Positions 35,057 to 43,229 of a DNA stretch of 64,000 bases are shown piece by piece. The position numbers were made by a program, and so were the translations under genes. The notes beneath the pieces are model-generated. The model saw nothing but the letters and a program-made list of their open reading frames with translations. It was not told the DNA's origin and did not search any database. Numbering within the stretch: position 1 is the first letter of the stretch; each line of letters begins with the position of its first letter. This DNA is from Rhodoblastus sp963804045 (GTDB lineage Bacteria > Pseudomonadota > Alphaproteobacteria > Rhizobiales > Beijerinckiaceae). The DNA is taken from the NCBI GenBank assembly GCA_963804045.1, contig CAWDOR010000009.1, forward strand, positions 124,001 through 188,000, in the 5' to 3' direction.

Positions 35057-35395
35057 TCAGAGCGTGGAGACGCGCACCTTGGCGACGCCCGAATGGCGCA
35101 TGCCCAGCTCGTTGGCGGCGCCAACCGAGACGTCGATCACGCGGCCGCGCACAAAGGGTCCGCGATCGTTGATGGTGACGACCGTCGAACGACCATTGTT
35201 CAGGTTGGTCACCTTGACCTTGGTGCCGAAGGGGAGCGTGCGATGCGCCGCCGTGCGGGCGCCGACGTGACCGCCGCTGGCGGTGCGCCCGGGGCCGGAA
35301 TAATAGGAGGCCTTGCCCGACCAGCTCTGGGCCTGGGCAGAAACCGCAGAAAAAACAATTCCAAAACTCAAAGCAGTCCAGATAATCCGCTTCAA
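35057..35395 (-). CDS. rlpA: RlpA-like double-psi beta-barrel protein
   Basis: A 112-residue secreted protein: a signal peptide (MKRIIWTALSFGIVFSAVSAQA) followed by one DPBB domain with GKASYYSGPGRTASG, AHRTLPFGTKVKVTNL and INDRGPFVRGRVIDVS. It lacks the SPOR domain of full-length RlpA, and in E. coli-type RlpA this domain cleaves denuded glycan strands. A good promoter with an adjacent palindrome lies upstream in an AT-rich stretch. Confidence 0.85.
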   Translation of the reverse strand: MKRIIWTALSFGIVFSAVSAQAQSWSGKASYYSGPGRTASGGHVGARTAAHRTLPFGTKVKVTNLNNGRSTVVTINDRGPFVRGRVIDVSVGAANELGMRHSGVAKVRVSTL

Positions 35396-35466
35396 AACAT
35401 CATCCTTTCGCTATTGACGATTAGATGACTATGATCGAAGAATATGGCTCCAAAAAGGCTGGTATT

Positions 35467-35495
35467 TTTATAGAATCCTTAGGGCACAATCGCAA
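35467..35495 (-). promoter_or_regulatory. sigma-70-type promoter of the rlpA-like gene
   Basis: On the minus strand TTGCGA (35495-35490), a 17-base spacer and TATAAA (35472-35467) form a near-consensus promoter about 70 bases before the start codon. Confidence 0.65.
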
Positions 35496-35498
35496 TTA

Positions 35499-35517
35499 TT
35501 GGCAAAATATTCGCCAA
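35499..35517. promoter_or_regulatory. TTGGC-N9-GCCAA palindrome next to the rlpA promoter
   Basis: TTGGC at 35499-35503 and GCCAA at 35513-35517 lie four bases upstream of the -35 element, a typical activator position. The regulator is unknown. Confidence 0.5.
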
Positions 35518-35700
35518 ATAAACAAAACAATAATCGTGAAATAATCGCTCGACTGACAACTATACGAATACCAATTTCATACGCCTTGCCAACTTGTCGG
35601 ACTATGTAATCGCGACTCGACCGATCGCCGCGGCATCGGCTGCGGCGCGCGCCAAATATGTCTAAAATGTGTCAGATTTTGGCCAGAATCCGCGCGGCGC

Positions 35701-35732
35701 AAAAAAAAGGGGCCGGACTGATGTCCGGCCCC
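35701..35732 (-). terminator. intrinsic terminator of ndk
   Basis: GGGGCCGGAC (35709-35718) pairs with GTCCGGCCCC (35723-35732). On the minus strand it is followed by eight T. Confidence 0.9.
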
Positions 35733-35754
35733 CAGAATAGGATTGCTGAAAAGC

Positions 35755-36177
35755 TCAGCCGACGATTTCGTTGCCGGCGAAGAATTGCGCGATTTCCTGC
35801 GCGGCGGTTTCCGGCGCGTCGGAGCCATGAACGGAGTTTTCGCCCATGTTCAGCGCGAAATCCTTGCGGATCGTGCCGGCGTCGGCCTTCTCGGGATTGG
35901 TGGCCCCCATCACGTCGCGGTAGCGCTTGATGGCGTCTTCGCCTTCCAGCACCTGCACGACGACCGGGGCCGCCGACATTTGCTCGACCAGCTCGCCGAA
36001 GAAGGGACGCTCCTTGTGGACGGCGTAGAAGGTCTCGGCCTGGGCGCGGGTCATATGCACGCGCTTCTGGGCGACGATGCGCAGGCCGGCGGCCTCGATC
36101 TTGGCGTTGATGGCGCCGGTCAGATTGCGACGGGTGGCGTCGGGCTTGATGATGGAGAAAGTGCGTTAAATCGCCAT
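35755..36177 (-). pseudogene. ndk: nucleoside diphosphate kinase with an in-frame stop at codon 4
   Basis: The frame ATG 36177 to TGA 35755 covers exactly 140 residues of Ndk, which transfers gamma-phosphate between nucleotides. Codon 4 is TAA (36168-36166), where relatives have Glu or Gln (MAIERTFS). After it the protein is intact: IIKPDATRRNLTGAI, VHKERPFFGELV and the active-site His in ENSVHGSDAPETA. No ATG, GTG or TTG near codon 5 could serve as an alternative start; the first downstream ATG removes about 40 residues. A single G-to-T change, real or a sequencing error, explains it. Confidence 0.88.
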
Positions 36178-36259
36178 GTTGCGCTGGTCCTGTTGCTCAA
36201 GGTTTCGGCTTGCCGCGCTTATAGACGCGGCGCCCGTCCTCGGCAAGGCTCCAGCCTGC

Positions 36260-36736
36260 TCACTGTCCCGCGCCATCGTCCATGGGCAGACTGGTCGCAT
36301 AAGCGTTGAGAATGTCCGTATATTCGTCGACCGCCTGATCCCCGTCCAGGGCGCCGGCTTCGATCTTGGCCTGCAGGACCGCCAGCCGCGTCGCCACGCC
36401 GAGGTGGAATTTCCATTTCTCGCGAAACAGCAGGCTCTTTTCCAGGCCGATCAGAACCGTGGCGGCCGCCGAGAGATAGGCCGCATAGCCCTGCAAACTG
36501 GCCGTCGCCGCCGTCAGCGTGGCGCCCGCTGTCAGAAGCAGGATGGCAATGGTGCTGCCGACATGGGCGGTTGCGGAAATTCTCTGCCATTTGCGCTGGA
36601 AGGCCAGTTGCTGCTTCACCCCCGCGACAATATCGGCATTGACGGGAACGGGCGGTCTTGACGGCTGAGAAGGACTTGGCGACGGAGATGGAACTGGCGT
36701 CGGCGAGGAAGCCGGTGCGGCGGGATCGGAAGGCAT
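36260..36736 (-). CDS. SLATT-like two-helix membrane protein
   Basis: A 158-residue protein. After a Pro/Ser-rich N-terminus come two transmembrane helices (HVGSTIAILLLTAGATLTAA and LQGYAAYLSAAATVLIGLEK), then a cytoplasmic helix bundle (LLFREKWKFHLGVATRLAVLQAKIEAG). This matches the SLATT/DUF4231 layout known from membrane effectors linked to nucleotide-signalling defence, but no nucleotide cyclase or nuclease lies beside it. AAGGAG upstream supports ATG 36736. Function uncertain. Confidence 0.55.
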   Translation of the reverse strand: MPSDPAAPASSPTPVPSPSPSPSQPSRPPVPVNADIVAGVKQQLAFQRKWQRISATAHVGSTIAILLLTAGATLTAATASLQGYAAYLSAAATVLIGLEKSLLFREKWKFHLGVATRLAVLQAKIEAGALDGDQAVDEYTDILNAYATSLPMDDGAGQ

Positions 36737-36862
36737 GATGCGCTCCTTTCGGGAAATCTGCGGTTCTCGGGCGGCGACGGCCTGTCGACGAATAAATTTT
36801 CGAATTTCCAGACGCTGCAATTTCAAGGACATGATAGGCGCAAGCGGCGCAGCGCGCCAGCG

Positions 36863-37966
36863 TCATTTTACCGCGAGACGCCCTTCGAGCCGGCGCGCAT
36901 AAGTCGACATGGCCAGGCAGAAACTCAAGTAAAACAGGCCGGCGAAAATATAGCCGGTCAGCGCGATATGCGGCCCGGCCCAGGCCGGATCGAGCCGCGC
37001 CGTGTCGATGGCGTGGAGAAAATCGAACAGGCCGACAATGGCGACCAGGGTCGTATCCTTGAACAGCGCGACGAAATTATTGACAATCCCCGGCACAACC
37101 GCCGTCAGCGCCTGCGGCAGCACCACCAGCCGCAGCTCCTGTCGGTAGGACAGCCCGAGCGCGGCCGCCGCCTCGCTTTGCCCCGGCCCTACCGCCGCAA
37201 AGCCGCCGCGCATCACCTCCGCCATATAGGCCGAGGCGAACAAGGCTATGCCGAACATCGGCCGCAGCAGCCGATCCGGCGCCCAATCCGGCGGCAGGAA
37301 CAAAGGCAGCAGCACGTTGGCCATGAACAGCACCGCGATCAGCGGCGCGCCGCGCACGAATTCGATCAATCCGGCGCAGAGCAGCCGCAAGGCCGGCAAG
37401 CGCGAGCGCCGGCCCAAGGCCAGCAAAATCCCGCCGGGCAGAGCTGAGGCCATGCCAGCCAGCGCCATCAGCAGTGACACCATGGCCCCGCCCCAGAGAC
37501 TGGTTCCCACGACAGCCAGCCCAAGCGCCGGCGCGCCATGCAGCAGCACGAAGGCCGCGACCGGCCAGCCGAGAAACAGCGCGCCCGCCGCGACGGCCTT
37601 GCCGCCCAGGCGCGGATGCAGCGTCCAGAAAATCAAACCCGCCGCGAGCGCAAAAGTCAGATCGACCCGCCAATAGGCCTCCGGCGGATAGGCGCCGTAG
37701 AAAAAGAACGGCGCCTTGGCGGCGACGAAAGCCCAGCAGGCGCCCGCCCCCGGCGCCCGGCACAGGGCGCCGTCCGGCGCGCGCCACACCGCGTCGATCA
37801 GCGTGAAGCGCAAGATCGGCGGCAGCGCCACAACGGCCAGCGCCAGCACGGCCAAGGTGATCGCTGTCGAGCGCCCGTCGCCGAACAGTTTTTCGCCCCA
37901 GCCCGGCTTCTTTTCGGGCGGCGCCGGCCGAGCGACGATAAATTCGGCGCGGAGAAAGGCGCTCAT
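36863..37966 (-). CDS. aapM: amino-acid ABC transporter permease AapM
   Basis: A 367-residue inner-membrane permease of the general L-amino-acid transporter. About eight helices are present; the EAA-type coupling motif is GQSEAAAALGLSYRQELRLVVLPQA (about 265-290), and an extra periplasmic segment is present, as in AapM. Its start overlaps the aapQ stop by four bases. Downstream, where aapP (the ATPase) normally sits, there is only a SLATT-like gene. Confidence 0.92.
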   Translation of the reverse strand: MSAFLRAEFIVARPAPPEKKPGWGEKLFGDGRSTAITLAVLALAVVALPPILRFTLIDAVWRAPDGALCRAPGAGACWAFVAAKAPFFFYGAYPPEAYWRVDLTFALAAGLIFWTLHPRLGGKAVAAGALFLGWPVAAFVLLHGAPALGLAVVGTSLWGGAMVSLLMALAGMASALPGGILLALGRRSRLPALRLLCAGLIEFVRGAPLIAVLFMANVLLPLFLPPDWAPDRLLRPMFGIALFASAYMAEVMRGGFAAVGPGQSEAAAALGLSYRQELRLVVLPQALTAVVPGIVNNFVALFKDTTLVAIVGLFDFLHAIDTARLDPAWAGPHIALTGYIFAGLFYLSFCLAMSTYARRLEGRLAVK

Positions 37967-38910
37967 GCCGCGCCCCGCCCGTAGCTGCGCTCGACGCGGC
38001 GCATCAGCGCCAGCGTCAGCAGCGAAAGTCCGAGATAAAGCCCCATATCCACGGCGATGGTCTGCAAGGCCGCGCCGGTCTGGTTGAGGATGGTGCCGGA
38101 AACCTGCATCAGATCGGCGAAACCAATGAAGGCCGCCAGCGAGGAGTTTTTGGTCAGCGCCAGATATTGGCTGATCAGCGGCGGCAGCGCCACGCGCAAG
38201 GCCTGGGGCAGAATGACCAGCCGCCGCGTCTTCGACAGGGACAGGCCGAGGGCCGCCGCCGCCTCGCTCTGCCCGCGCGGCACGGCCTGCACGCCCGCGC
38301 GCAAGATTTCGGCGACATAGCTGGCGGTATAGAGAGTCAGGGCGAAAATCATCGCCGCGGCCTCGGGCGCCAGCCGCAAGCCGCCCTCGACGTTGAAAGC
38401 GTTGCGCGCCGCGTCGAAAGCCGGAAAGCCCAGGCCGGGACAGGGCAAATAGAGACCGCGATTGTTTAGCAGCGCGCCCGCCAGCGACAGCGACCGCTCC
38501 GGCCCCGGCAGCGGCGCGAGAATGGCGACGTACCAGAACAGCAGATGCAGCAGCAGCGGGATATTGCGCAGCGTCTCGACATAGAGCGCGCCGAGCCGCG
38601 ACAGCGCCCAATGCGGCGACAGCCGGGCGAAGCCGACCGCAAAGCCCAAAACCGTCGCCAGCACCGAAGAGAGCGCCGAAACGATCAAGGTGTTCAGCAG
38701 CCCGACCAGCAAGGCGCGGCCATAAGTGTCGAGCGGCGAATAGGCGATGACGCTCTGGTTGAGCCCAAAGCCCGCTGTCTGCGACAAAAAGGCGAAGGAG
38801 GTCGGAATATTGCGCGCCGCCAGATTGTTTTGCGCGTTGACGACGGCCGCGACCAGCAGCGCGGCGACAATCAGCAGCAGAAAAATCTGGAGCCAGACCC
38901 GCCGTTTCAC
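37963..38910 (-). CDS. aapQ: amino-acid ABC transporter permease AapQ
   Basis: About 315 residues from GTG 38910. It has an N-terminal helix (WLQIFLLLIVAALLVAAVV), the HisM-type permease core with TLRNIPLLLHLLFWY, and the coupling loop RGQSEAAAALGLSLSKTRRLV. It pairs with AapM as a heterodimer. An upstream ATG at 38940 would overlap the aapJ end by 20 bases; the GTG leaves a 10-base gap and begins the conserved region. Confidence 0.92.
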   Translation of the reverse strand: MKRRVWLQIFLLLIVAALLVAAVVNAQNNLAARNIPTSFAFLSQTAGFGLNQSVIAYSPLDTYGRALLVGLLNTLIVSALSSVLATVLGFAVGFARLSPHWALSRLGALYVETLRNIPLLLHLLFWYVAILAPLPGPERSLSLAGALLNNRGLYLPCPGLGFPAFDAARNAFNVEGGLRLAPEAAAMIFALTLYTASYVAEILRAGVQAVPRGQSEAAAALGLSLSKTRRLVILPQALRVALPPLISQYLALTKNSSLAAFIGFADLMQVSGTILNQTGAALQTIAVDMGLYLGLSLLTLALMRRVERSYGRGAA

Positions 38911-38920
38911 CGCAAAAGCC

Positions 38921-39976
38921 TCAGCGCACCGGCGGGGCATAGTGCAGCCCGCCGTCGCGCCACAACGCATTCAGCCCGCGCGGAATCTTGAGCGGCGATT
39001 TGTCGCCCAGATTGCGTGCGAAAATCTCGCCGTAATTGCCAACAGCCTTGACGATGCGCACCACCCAATCGCTGGAGAGGCCCAGCCCCACGCCATAATC
39101 GCCCTCGGCGCCAAGCAGCCGGCGAAGCTCCGGATTGTCGGATGTGCGCAGGCTCTCGACATTTTGCGAGGTCACGCCCAGCTCCTCGGCGTCGAGCAGA
39201 GCGAAATGCGTCCATTTGACCAGATTGAACCAGCGGTCGTCGCCTTGGCGCACGACGGGGCCGAAGGGTTCTTTCGAAATGGTTTCGGGCAAAACCTCAT
39301 GGTCTTCGGGCGCGGTCATTTTCAGCCTTTGCGCATAAAGGCCGGAGCCGTCGGTGGTATAGGCGTCGCAGCGCCCGCCCTCATAGGCTTTCAGCGCCTC
39401 GTCGCCGCCGGCGAACACCACTGTCTCCGCGGTAAAACCGGCCTTGCGGAAATAATCGGCGAGATTGAGCTCGGTGGTGGTGCCCTGCTGCACGCAAATG
39501 CTCGCGCCTTTGAGTTCGCGCACCGATTTCAACCTGCGCGCCTTGCGCGTCAAAAAGGCCTGGCCATCGAAATAATTGATGCCGACGAACAGCAGCCCCT
39601 GCCCGGCCTCGCGCGATTGCGTCCAGGTGGTGTTGCGCGACAGCAGATCGATCTCGCCCGATTGCAGCGCGGTAAAGCGGTCCTTGCCCGACAAGGGCGT
39701 GAACTTGATTTTTTCCGGATCGCCGAAAATGGCGGCGGCGACGGCGCGGCAATAATCAATGTCGAAGCCGCGCCAGACCCCGTGGTCGTCGGGAAGGCCG
39801 AAACCGGCGAGGCCGTTGTTGACGCCGCAGACCAGGAACCCGCGCGCCCTCACCTGATCGAGCGTATCGGCGGCGGCCGGCGCCGCGAAGGCGAAAAAGG
39901 CGGCGGAAGCGCCGATGGCGCCAACAGCCCGGACCGATGACACGAGGATATGAAACGGCATGACGAGGAAGCGCAT
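38921..39976 (-). CDS. aapJ: general L-amino-acid-binding periplasmic protein AapJ
   Basis: About 351 residues with a signal peptide ending near PAAADTLD. SBP family 3 features are DQVRARGFLVCGVNNGLAGFGLPDD, GFDIDYCRAVAAAIFGDPE, DLLSRNTTWTQSRE and GASICVQQGTTTELNLADYF. It delivers amino acids to AapQ/AapM and heads the aapJQM transcript. ATG 39961 is an alternative start with a shorter leader. Confidence 0.93.
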   Translation of the reverse strand: MRFLVMPFHILVSSVRAVGAIGASAAFFAFAAPAAADTLDQVRARGFLVCGVNNGLAGFGLPDDHGVWRGFDIDYCRAVAAAIFGDPEKIKFTPLSGKDRFTALQSGEIDLLSRNTTWTQSREAGQGLLFVGINYFDGQAFLTRKARRLKSVRELKGASICVQQGTTTELNLADYFRKAGFTAETVVFAGGDEALKAYEGGRCDAYTTDGSGLYAQRLKMTAPEDHEVLPETISKEPFGPVVRQGDDRWFNLVKWTHFALLDAEELGVTSQNVESLRTSDNPELRRLLGAEGDYGVGLGLSSDWVVRIVKAVGNYGEIFARNLGDKSPLKIPRGLNALWRDGGLHYAPPVR

Positions 39977-40102
39977 GTCCAGCTTTTCCAATTTCACCCC
40001 CAGCCTATGCGCCGCCCCCGCATTTGCAAGCTGCGAGGAGCCTCGACGCCGCTCGGTTGGCCAAATGGCGCCGCCCGCCATGTCCCGACGCCGCCATCGC
40101 AC

Positions 40103-40132
40103 AAAAAAAGCGCCTGTCGCGGCGCTTTTTTT
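40103..40132. terminator. intrinsic terminator between aapJ and gcrA
   Basis: AAAAAAAGCGCC (40103-40114) pairs with GGCGCTTTTTTT (40121-40132), with T-runs on both strands. It ends gcrA on the minus strand. Confidence 0.88.
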
Positions 40133-40153
40133 CTGCTGACGATCCCCTTTGGC

Positions 40154-40690
40154 TTACCCCCGGGCGGCGCGCCTTTCGCGGTCACGGCGGCGGTCCTGCG
40201 CCGGCTGATAGGCGATGCGGGCGTGAGCCTGGCAATAGGGGCCGTTGCCGATCTGCATTTTGGCGCCGCAATAGCGGAAATCCGTATGGGTCGGGTCGCC
40301 GAGCGGCCAGCGGCACATGCTCTCACGCAATTCCATGATGGTGACGCGCTCGGACATGGGAATGACCACTTCCGCGGTCGCCACGCGCGGGGCTGGCGCG
40401 GGAGCCGGCATGACGTCGGCGGCCAGGGCCAGAGCGCCATGGGTCATGTGGCTCACGCCATGCCCCCCGGACCCCGAATGGGCGCGCGGGGCCTCCTCGG
40501 CGGTTTTGCGCGGACGGGCGGCGGCGGGGGCGGGCGACTTGACGCGGCCGGACAGGCCCAGACGATGCACCTTGCCAATCACCGCATTGCGGCTGACGCC
40601 ATGACCCAATTCATTGGCGATCTGACTGGCGCTCAAACCGTCGAGCCACATTTTTTTCAGTTGCTCGACGCGTTCATCGGTCCAGGACAT
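40154..40690 (-). CDS. gcrA: cell-cycle regulator GcrA
   Basis: A 178-residue DNA-binding protein. The N-terminal HTH reads SWTDERVEQLKKMWLDGLSA to NAVIGKVHRLGLSGR. A Pro/Ala linker follows, then the C-terminal sigma-70-interaction domain with CRWPLGDPTH and FRYCGAKMQ, and YCQAHARIAYQP at the end. It activates promoters carrying CcrM-methylated GANTC sites. GGAGG six bases before ATG 40690 fixes the start. A cluster of GANTC sites lies upstream of it. Confidence 0.95.
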   Translation of the reverse strand: MSWTDERVEQLKKMWLDGLSASQIANELGHGVSRNAVIGKVHRLGLSGRVKSPAPAAARPRKTAEEAPRAHSGSGGHGVSHMTHGALALAADVMPAPAPAPRVATAEVVIPMSERVTIMELRESMCRWPLGDPTHTDFRYCGAKMQIGNGPYCQAHARIAYQPAQDRRRDRERRAARG

Positions 40691-41070
40691 AAATGGCCTC
40701 CAAAATTATAAACTTCGGTCCAATTCGCACGAAACAACCCGATCCCGGCGCAAAGAGCGCGCCGCGAGCCATGGCCTGCGCAACGAGGACTGACGAAGTC
40801 GGCGCCTTTGACGCGCGCCGCACAAAATGTCGATGTCGACGAGGAGGAATCTACAACACCCGGGGAATCCGGCGCAAGAGTCGTTAACGTCCTGGCAAGG
40901 TTTTCCCCAGCCCTTTGCGGGGGGCGCGGCAAAAGAGCCGCGGCGCGACATTTGACCCTTGCCTCGGGATTTTCTAGAATAAAGCCTTAATGACGCCGTC
41001 CCCGGGGGCGGCGCTTTCATTTTCAGGCGGCGCTCAGGCCTTTTTCGCCGGCGCCGGAGGAGAATTCGAC
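40691..41070. other. gcrA-argD divergent region with clustered GANTC sites
   Basis: About 380 bases without a gene. Three GANTC motifs lie within 36 bases: GAATC 40847-40851, GAATC 40865-40869 and GAGTC 40878-40882. CcrM methylates this motif and GcrA reads it. No core promoter was convincing. Confidence 0.55.
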
Positions 41071-42264
41071 GTGACTTCGGCGCTTCTGCCCACTTACGCG
41101 CGCTATGACCTGGCTTTCGAGCGCGGCGAAGGCGCATGGCTGATCTCGACCGAGGGCGAGAAATATCTCGATTTCGGCGGCGGCATCGCCGTGGCCTGCC
41201 TCGGCTATACCCATCCGCATCTGGTCGAAGCCCTGACGCGCCAGGCGCAAAAGCTCTGGCACACGTCGAATCTGTTCCAGATGCCCGAAGGCGAGCGTCT
41301 GGCGCAAAGGCTATGCGACGCCACTTTCGCCGATCGCGTGTTCTTCACCAATTCTGGCGCCGAGGCGCTGGAACTGACCATTAAAATGGCGCGCAAGTGG
41401 AATTCCGCCAATGGCGAGCCCGACCGCTTCCATATGATCACTTTCGAGGGCGCCTTTCACGGGCGGACGCTGGCGACCATAGCCGCCGGCGGAAATCCCA
41501 AATATATCGAAGGCTTCGGCCCCAAGGTCGAGGGTTTCGACCAGGTTCCTTTCGGCGATCTCGCCGCCGTGGAGCGGGCGCTCACGCCGCAGACCGGCGC
41601 CATTCTGGTCGAGCCAATCCAGGGCGAGGGCGGCATTCGCGCCGGATCGCACGAATTCATTCGCGGCCTGCGGCGCTTGTGCGACGAGAAGAAGCTGCTG
41701 CTGTGCTTCGATGAGGTGCAATGCGGCATGGGCCGCACCGGCAAATTCTTCGCCTATGAACTTTATGGCGTCGCGCCCGACATCATGGCCTCCGCCAAGG
41801 GCATTGGCGGCGGCTTCCCGCTCGGCGCCGTGCTGGCCAGCGAAGAGGCGGCCAAGGGCATGACTCTGGGCACGCATGGCACCACCTATGGCGGCAACCC
41901 CCTGGCCATGGCCTGCGGCAACGCCGTGCTCGACGTGCTTCTGGCCCCTGGCTTCCTTGACGACGTCGCGCGCAAAGGGCTGTTGCTGCGCCAGGCTCTG
42001 GCCGGACTGGCGAGCGCCCATCCCGACGTGATCGCCGAAATTCGCGGCGAGGGCCTGATGCAGGGCGTGAAGCTCAAGGTTCCCAACGGCGATTTCGCGG
42101 CGGAAGCCCGCGCCGCCAAACTGATCGTCATACCGGCGGCGGACAATGTCGTCCGCATATTGCCGCCGCTGATCGTCAGCGACGCGGAAATCAAGGAGGG
42201 CGTCGCCCGGCTCGGCGCGGCGGCCAAAACATTCGAAATCGCGAAAGCCAAGGAAAAGGCTTGA
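41071..42264 (+). CDS. argD: acetylornithine/succinyldiaminopimelate aminotransferase
   Basis: A 397-residue PLP-dependent class III transaminase of arginine (and lysine) synthesis. The PLP lysine is K243 in SAKGIGGGFPLGA, D214 lies in FDEVQCGMGRTG, and NSGAEALELTIKMAR binds the cofactor phosphate. GTG 41071 is preceded by GGAGGAG nine bases upstream and gives normal length; the frame extends to 40990 without conserved sequence. It is the first gene of argD-argF-hslO. Confidence 0.95.
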   Translation: MTSALLPTYARYDLAFERGEGAWLISTEGEKYLDFGGGIAVACLGYTHPHLVEALTRQAQKLWHTSNLFQMPEGERLAQRLCDATFADRVFFTNSGAEALELTIKMARKWNSANGEPDRFHMITFEGAFHGRTLATIAAGGNPKYIEGFGPKVEGFDQVPFGDLAAVERALTPQTGAILVEPIQGEGGIRAGSHEFIRGLRRLCDEKKLLLCFDEVQCGMGRTGKFFAYELYGVAPDIMASAKGIGGGFPLGAVLASEEAAKGMTLGTHGTTYGGNPLAMACGNAVLDVLLAPGFLDDVARKGLLLRQALAGLASAHPDVIAEIRGEGLMQGVKLKVPNGDFAAEARAAKLIVIPAADNVVRILPPLIVSDAEIKEGVARLGAAAKTFEIAKAKEKA

Positions 42265-42266
42265 GT

Positions 42267-43229
42267 ATGAGTGCGTTGACCATCCCTTCATCCCGGCGGT
42301 GCTTCCTCGATCTGGCGGATTTCAACCGCGACCAGTTGCGCGCCATTCTCGACCTGGCCCGAGACATCAAAAGCCGGCGCCAAAAAGGGCGGCCGGCGGC
42401 GGAACGGCCGCTGCAAGGCCGGACGCTGGCGATGATTTTCGACAAGCCCTCGACCCGCACCCGCGTCTCCTTCGATGTCGGCATGCGCGAGTTGGGCGGC
42501 GAGACCCTCATGCTCACTGGCGCGGAAATGCAGCTTGGACGCGGCGAAACCATCGCCGACACGGCGCGGGTGCTGTCGCGCTTCGTCGACGCCATCATGA
42601 TCCGCATTCTCAGCCATGAGCATTTGCAGGAAATGGCGGCCTACGCCTCGGTGCCGGTCATCAACGGACTGACGAAAAAGACCCATCCCTGCCAAGTCAT
42701 GGCGGATATCATGACCTTCGAGGAGCATCGCGGCGACATCGCCGGCGCCCGCGTCGCCTGGGTCGGCGACGCCTGCAATGTGCTGACCTCCTGGATTCAC
42801 GCTTCCGCCAAATTCGGCTTCACGCTCGACATCGCCTCGCCCGAGGAACTGGCGCCGCGCCCCGAGCTGATCGCCTGGGCCCGCGCCCAGGGCGGCGTGG
42901 TCAATGTGCTGCGCGACCCCTATGAGGCGGTGCAAGACTCCGATTGCATCCTCACGGATTGCTGGGTGTCCATGGGCGACAAGGACGAGAAGCTGCGCCA
43001 CGCTTTGCTCGCGCCCTATCAGGTCAACGCCAATCTGATGCGCCACGCCGCCAAGGACGCTGTGTTCATGCATTGCCTGCCGGCCCATCGCGGCGAGGAG
43101 GTGACCGACGAGGTCATCGACGGCCCGCAATCCCTGGTGTTCGACGAGGCGGAGAACCGGCTTCATGCGCAAAAGGGCGTGATGGCCTGGTGCCTCGAAG
43201 CCGAGTTTTCCGGGATGAAAGCCCGATGA
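42267..43229 (+). CDS. argF: ornithine carbamoyltransferase
   Basis: A 320-residue enzyme forming citrulline from ornithine and carbamoyl phosphate. STRTR (62-66), HPCQ (140-143) and HCLPA (269-273) are the substrate motifs. The start overlaps or abuts the argD stop (TTGAGTATG), showing translational coupling; ATG 42267 follows AAGGAAAAGG. Its stop overlaps the hslO start by four bases. Confidence 0.97.
   Translation: MSALTIPSSRRCFLDLADFNRDQLRAILDLARDIKSRRQKGRPAAERPLQGRTLAMIFDKPSTRTRVSFDVGMRELGGETLMLTGAEMQLGRGETIADTARVLSRFVDAIMIRILSHEHLQEMAAYASVPVINGLTKKTHPCQVMADIMTFEEHRGDIAGARVAWVGDACNVLTSWIHASAKFGFTLDIASPEELAPRPELIAWARAQGGVVNVLRDPYEAVQDSDCILTDCWVSMGDKDEKLRHALLAPYQVNANLMRHAAKDAVFMHCLPAHRGEEVTDEVIDGPQSLVFDEAENRLHAQKGVMAWCLEAEFSGMKAR

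Larger units (their letters stand above)
35396..35700. other. AT-rich intergenic region
   Basis: About 300 bases, much AT-richer than the rest of the window, between rlpA and ndk, both on the minus strand. It contains the rlpA promoter (35467-35495) and a TTGGC-N9-GCCAA dyad (35499-35517). No gene found. Confidence 0.7.
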
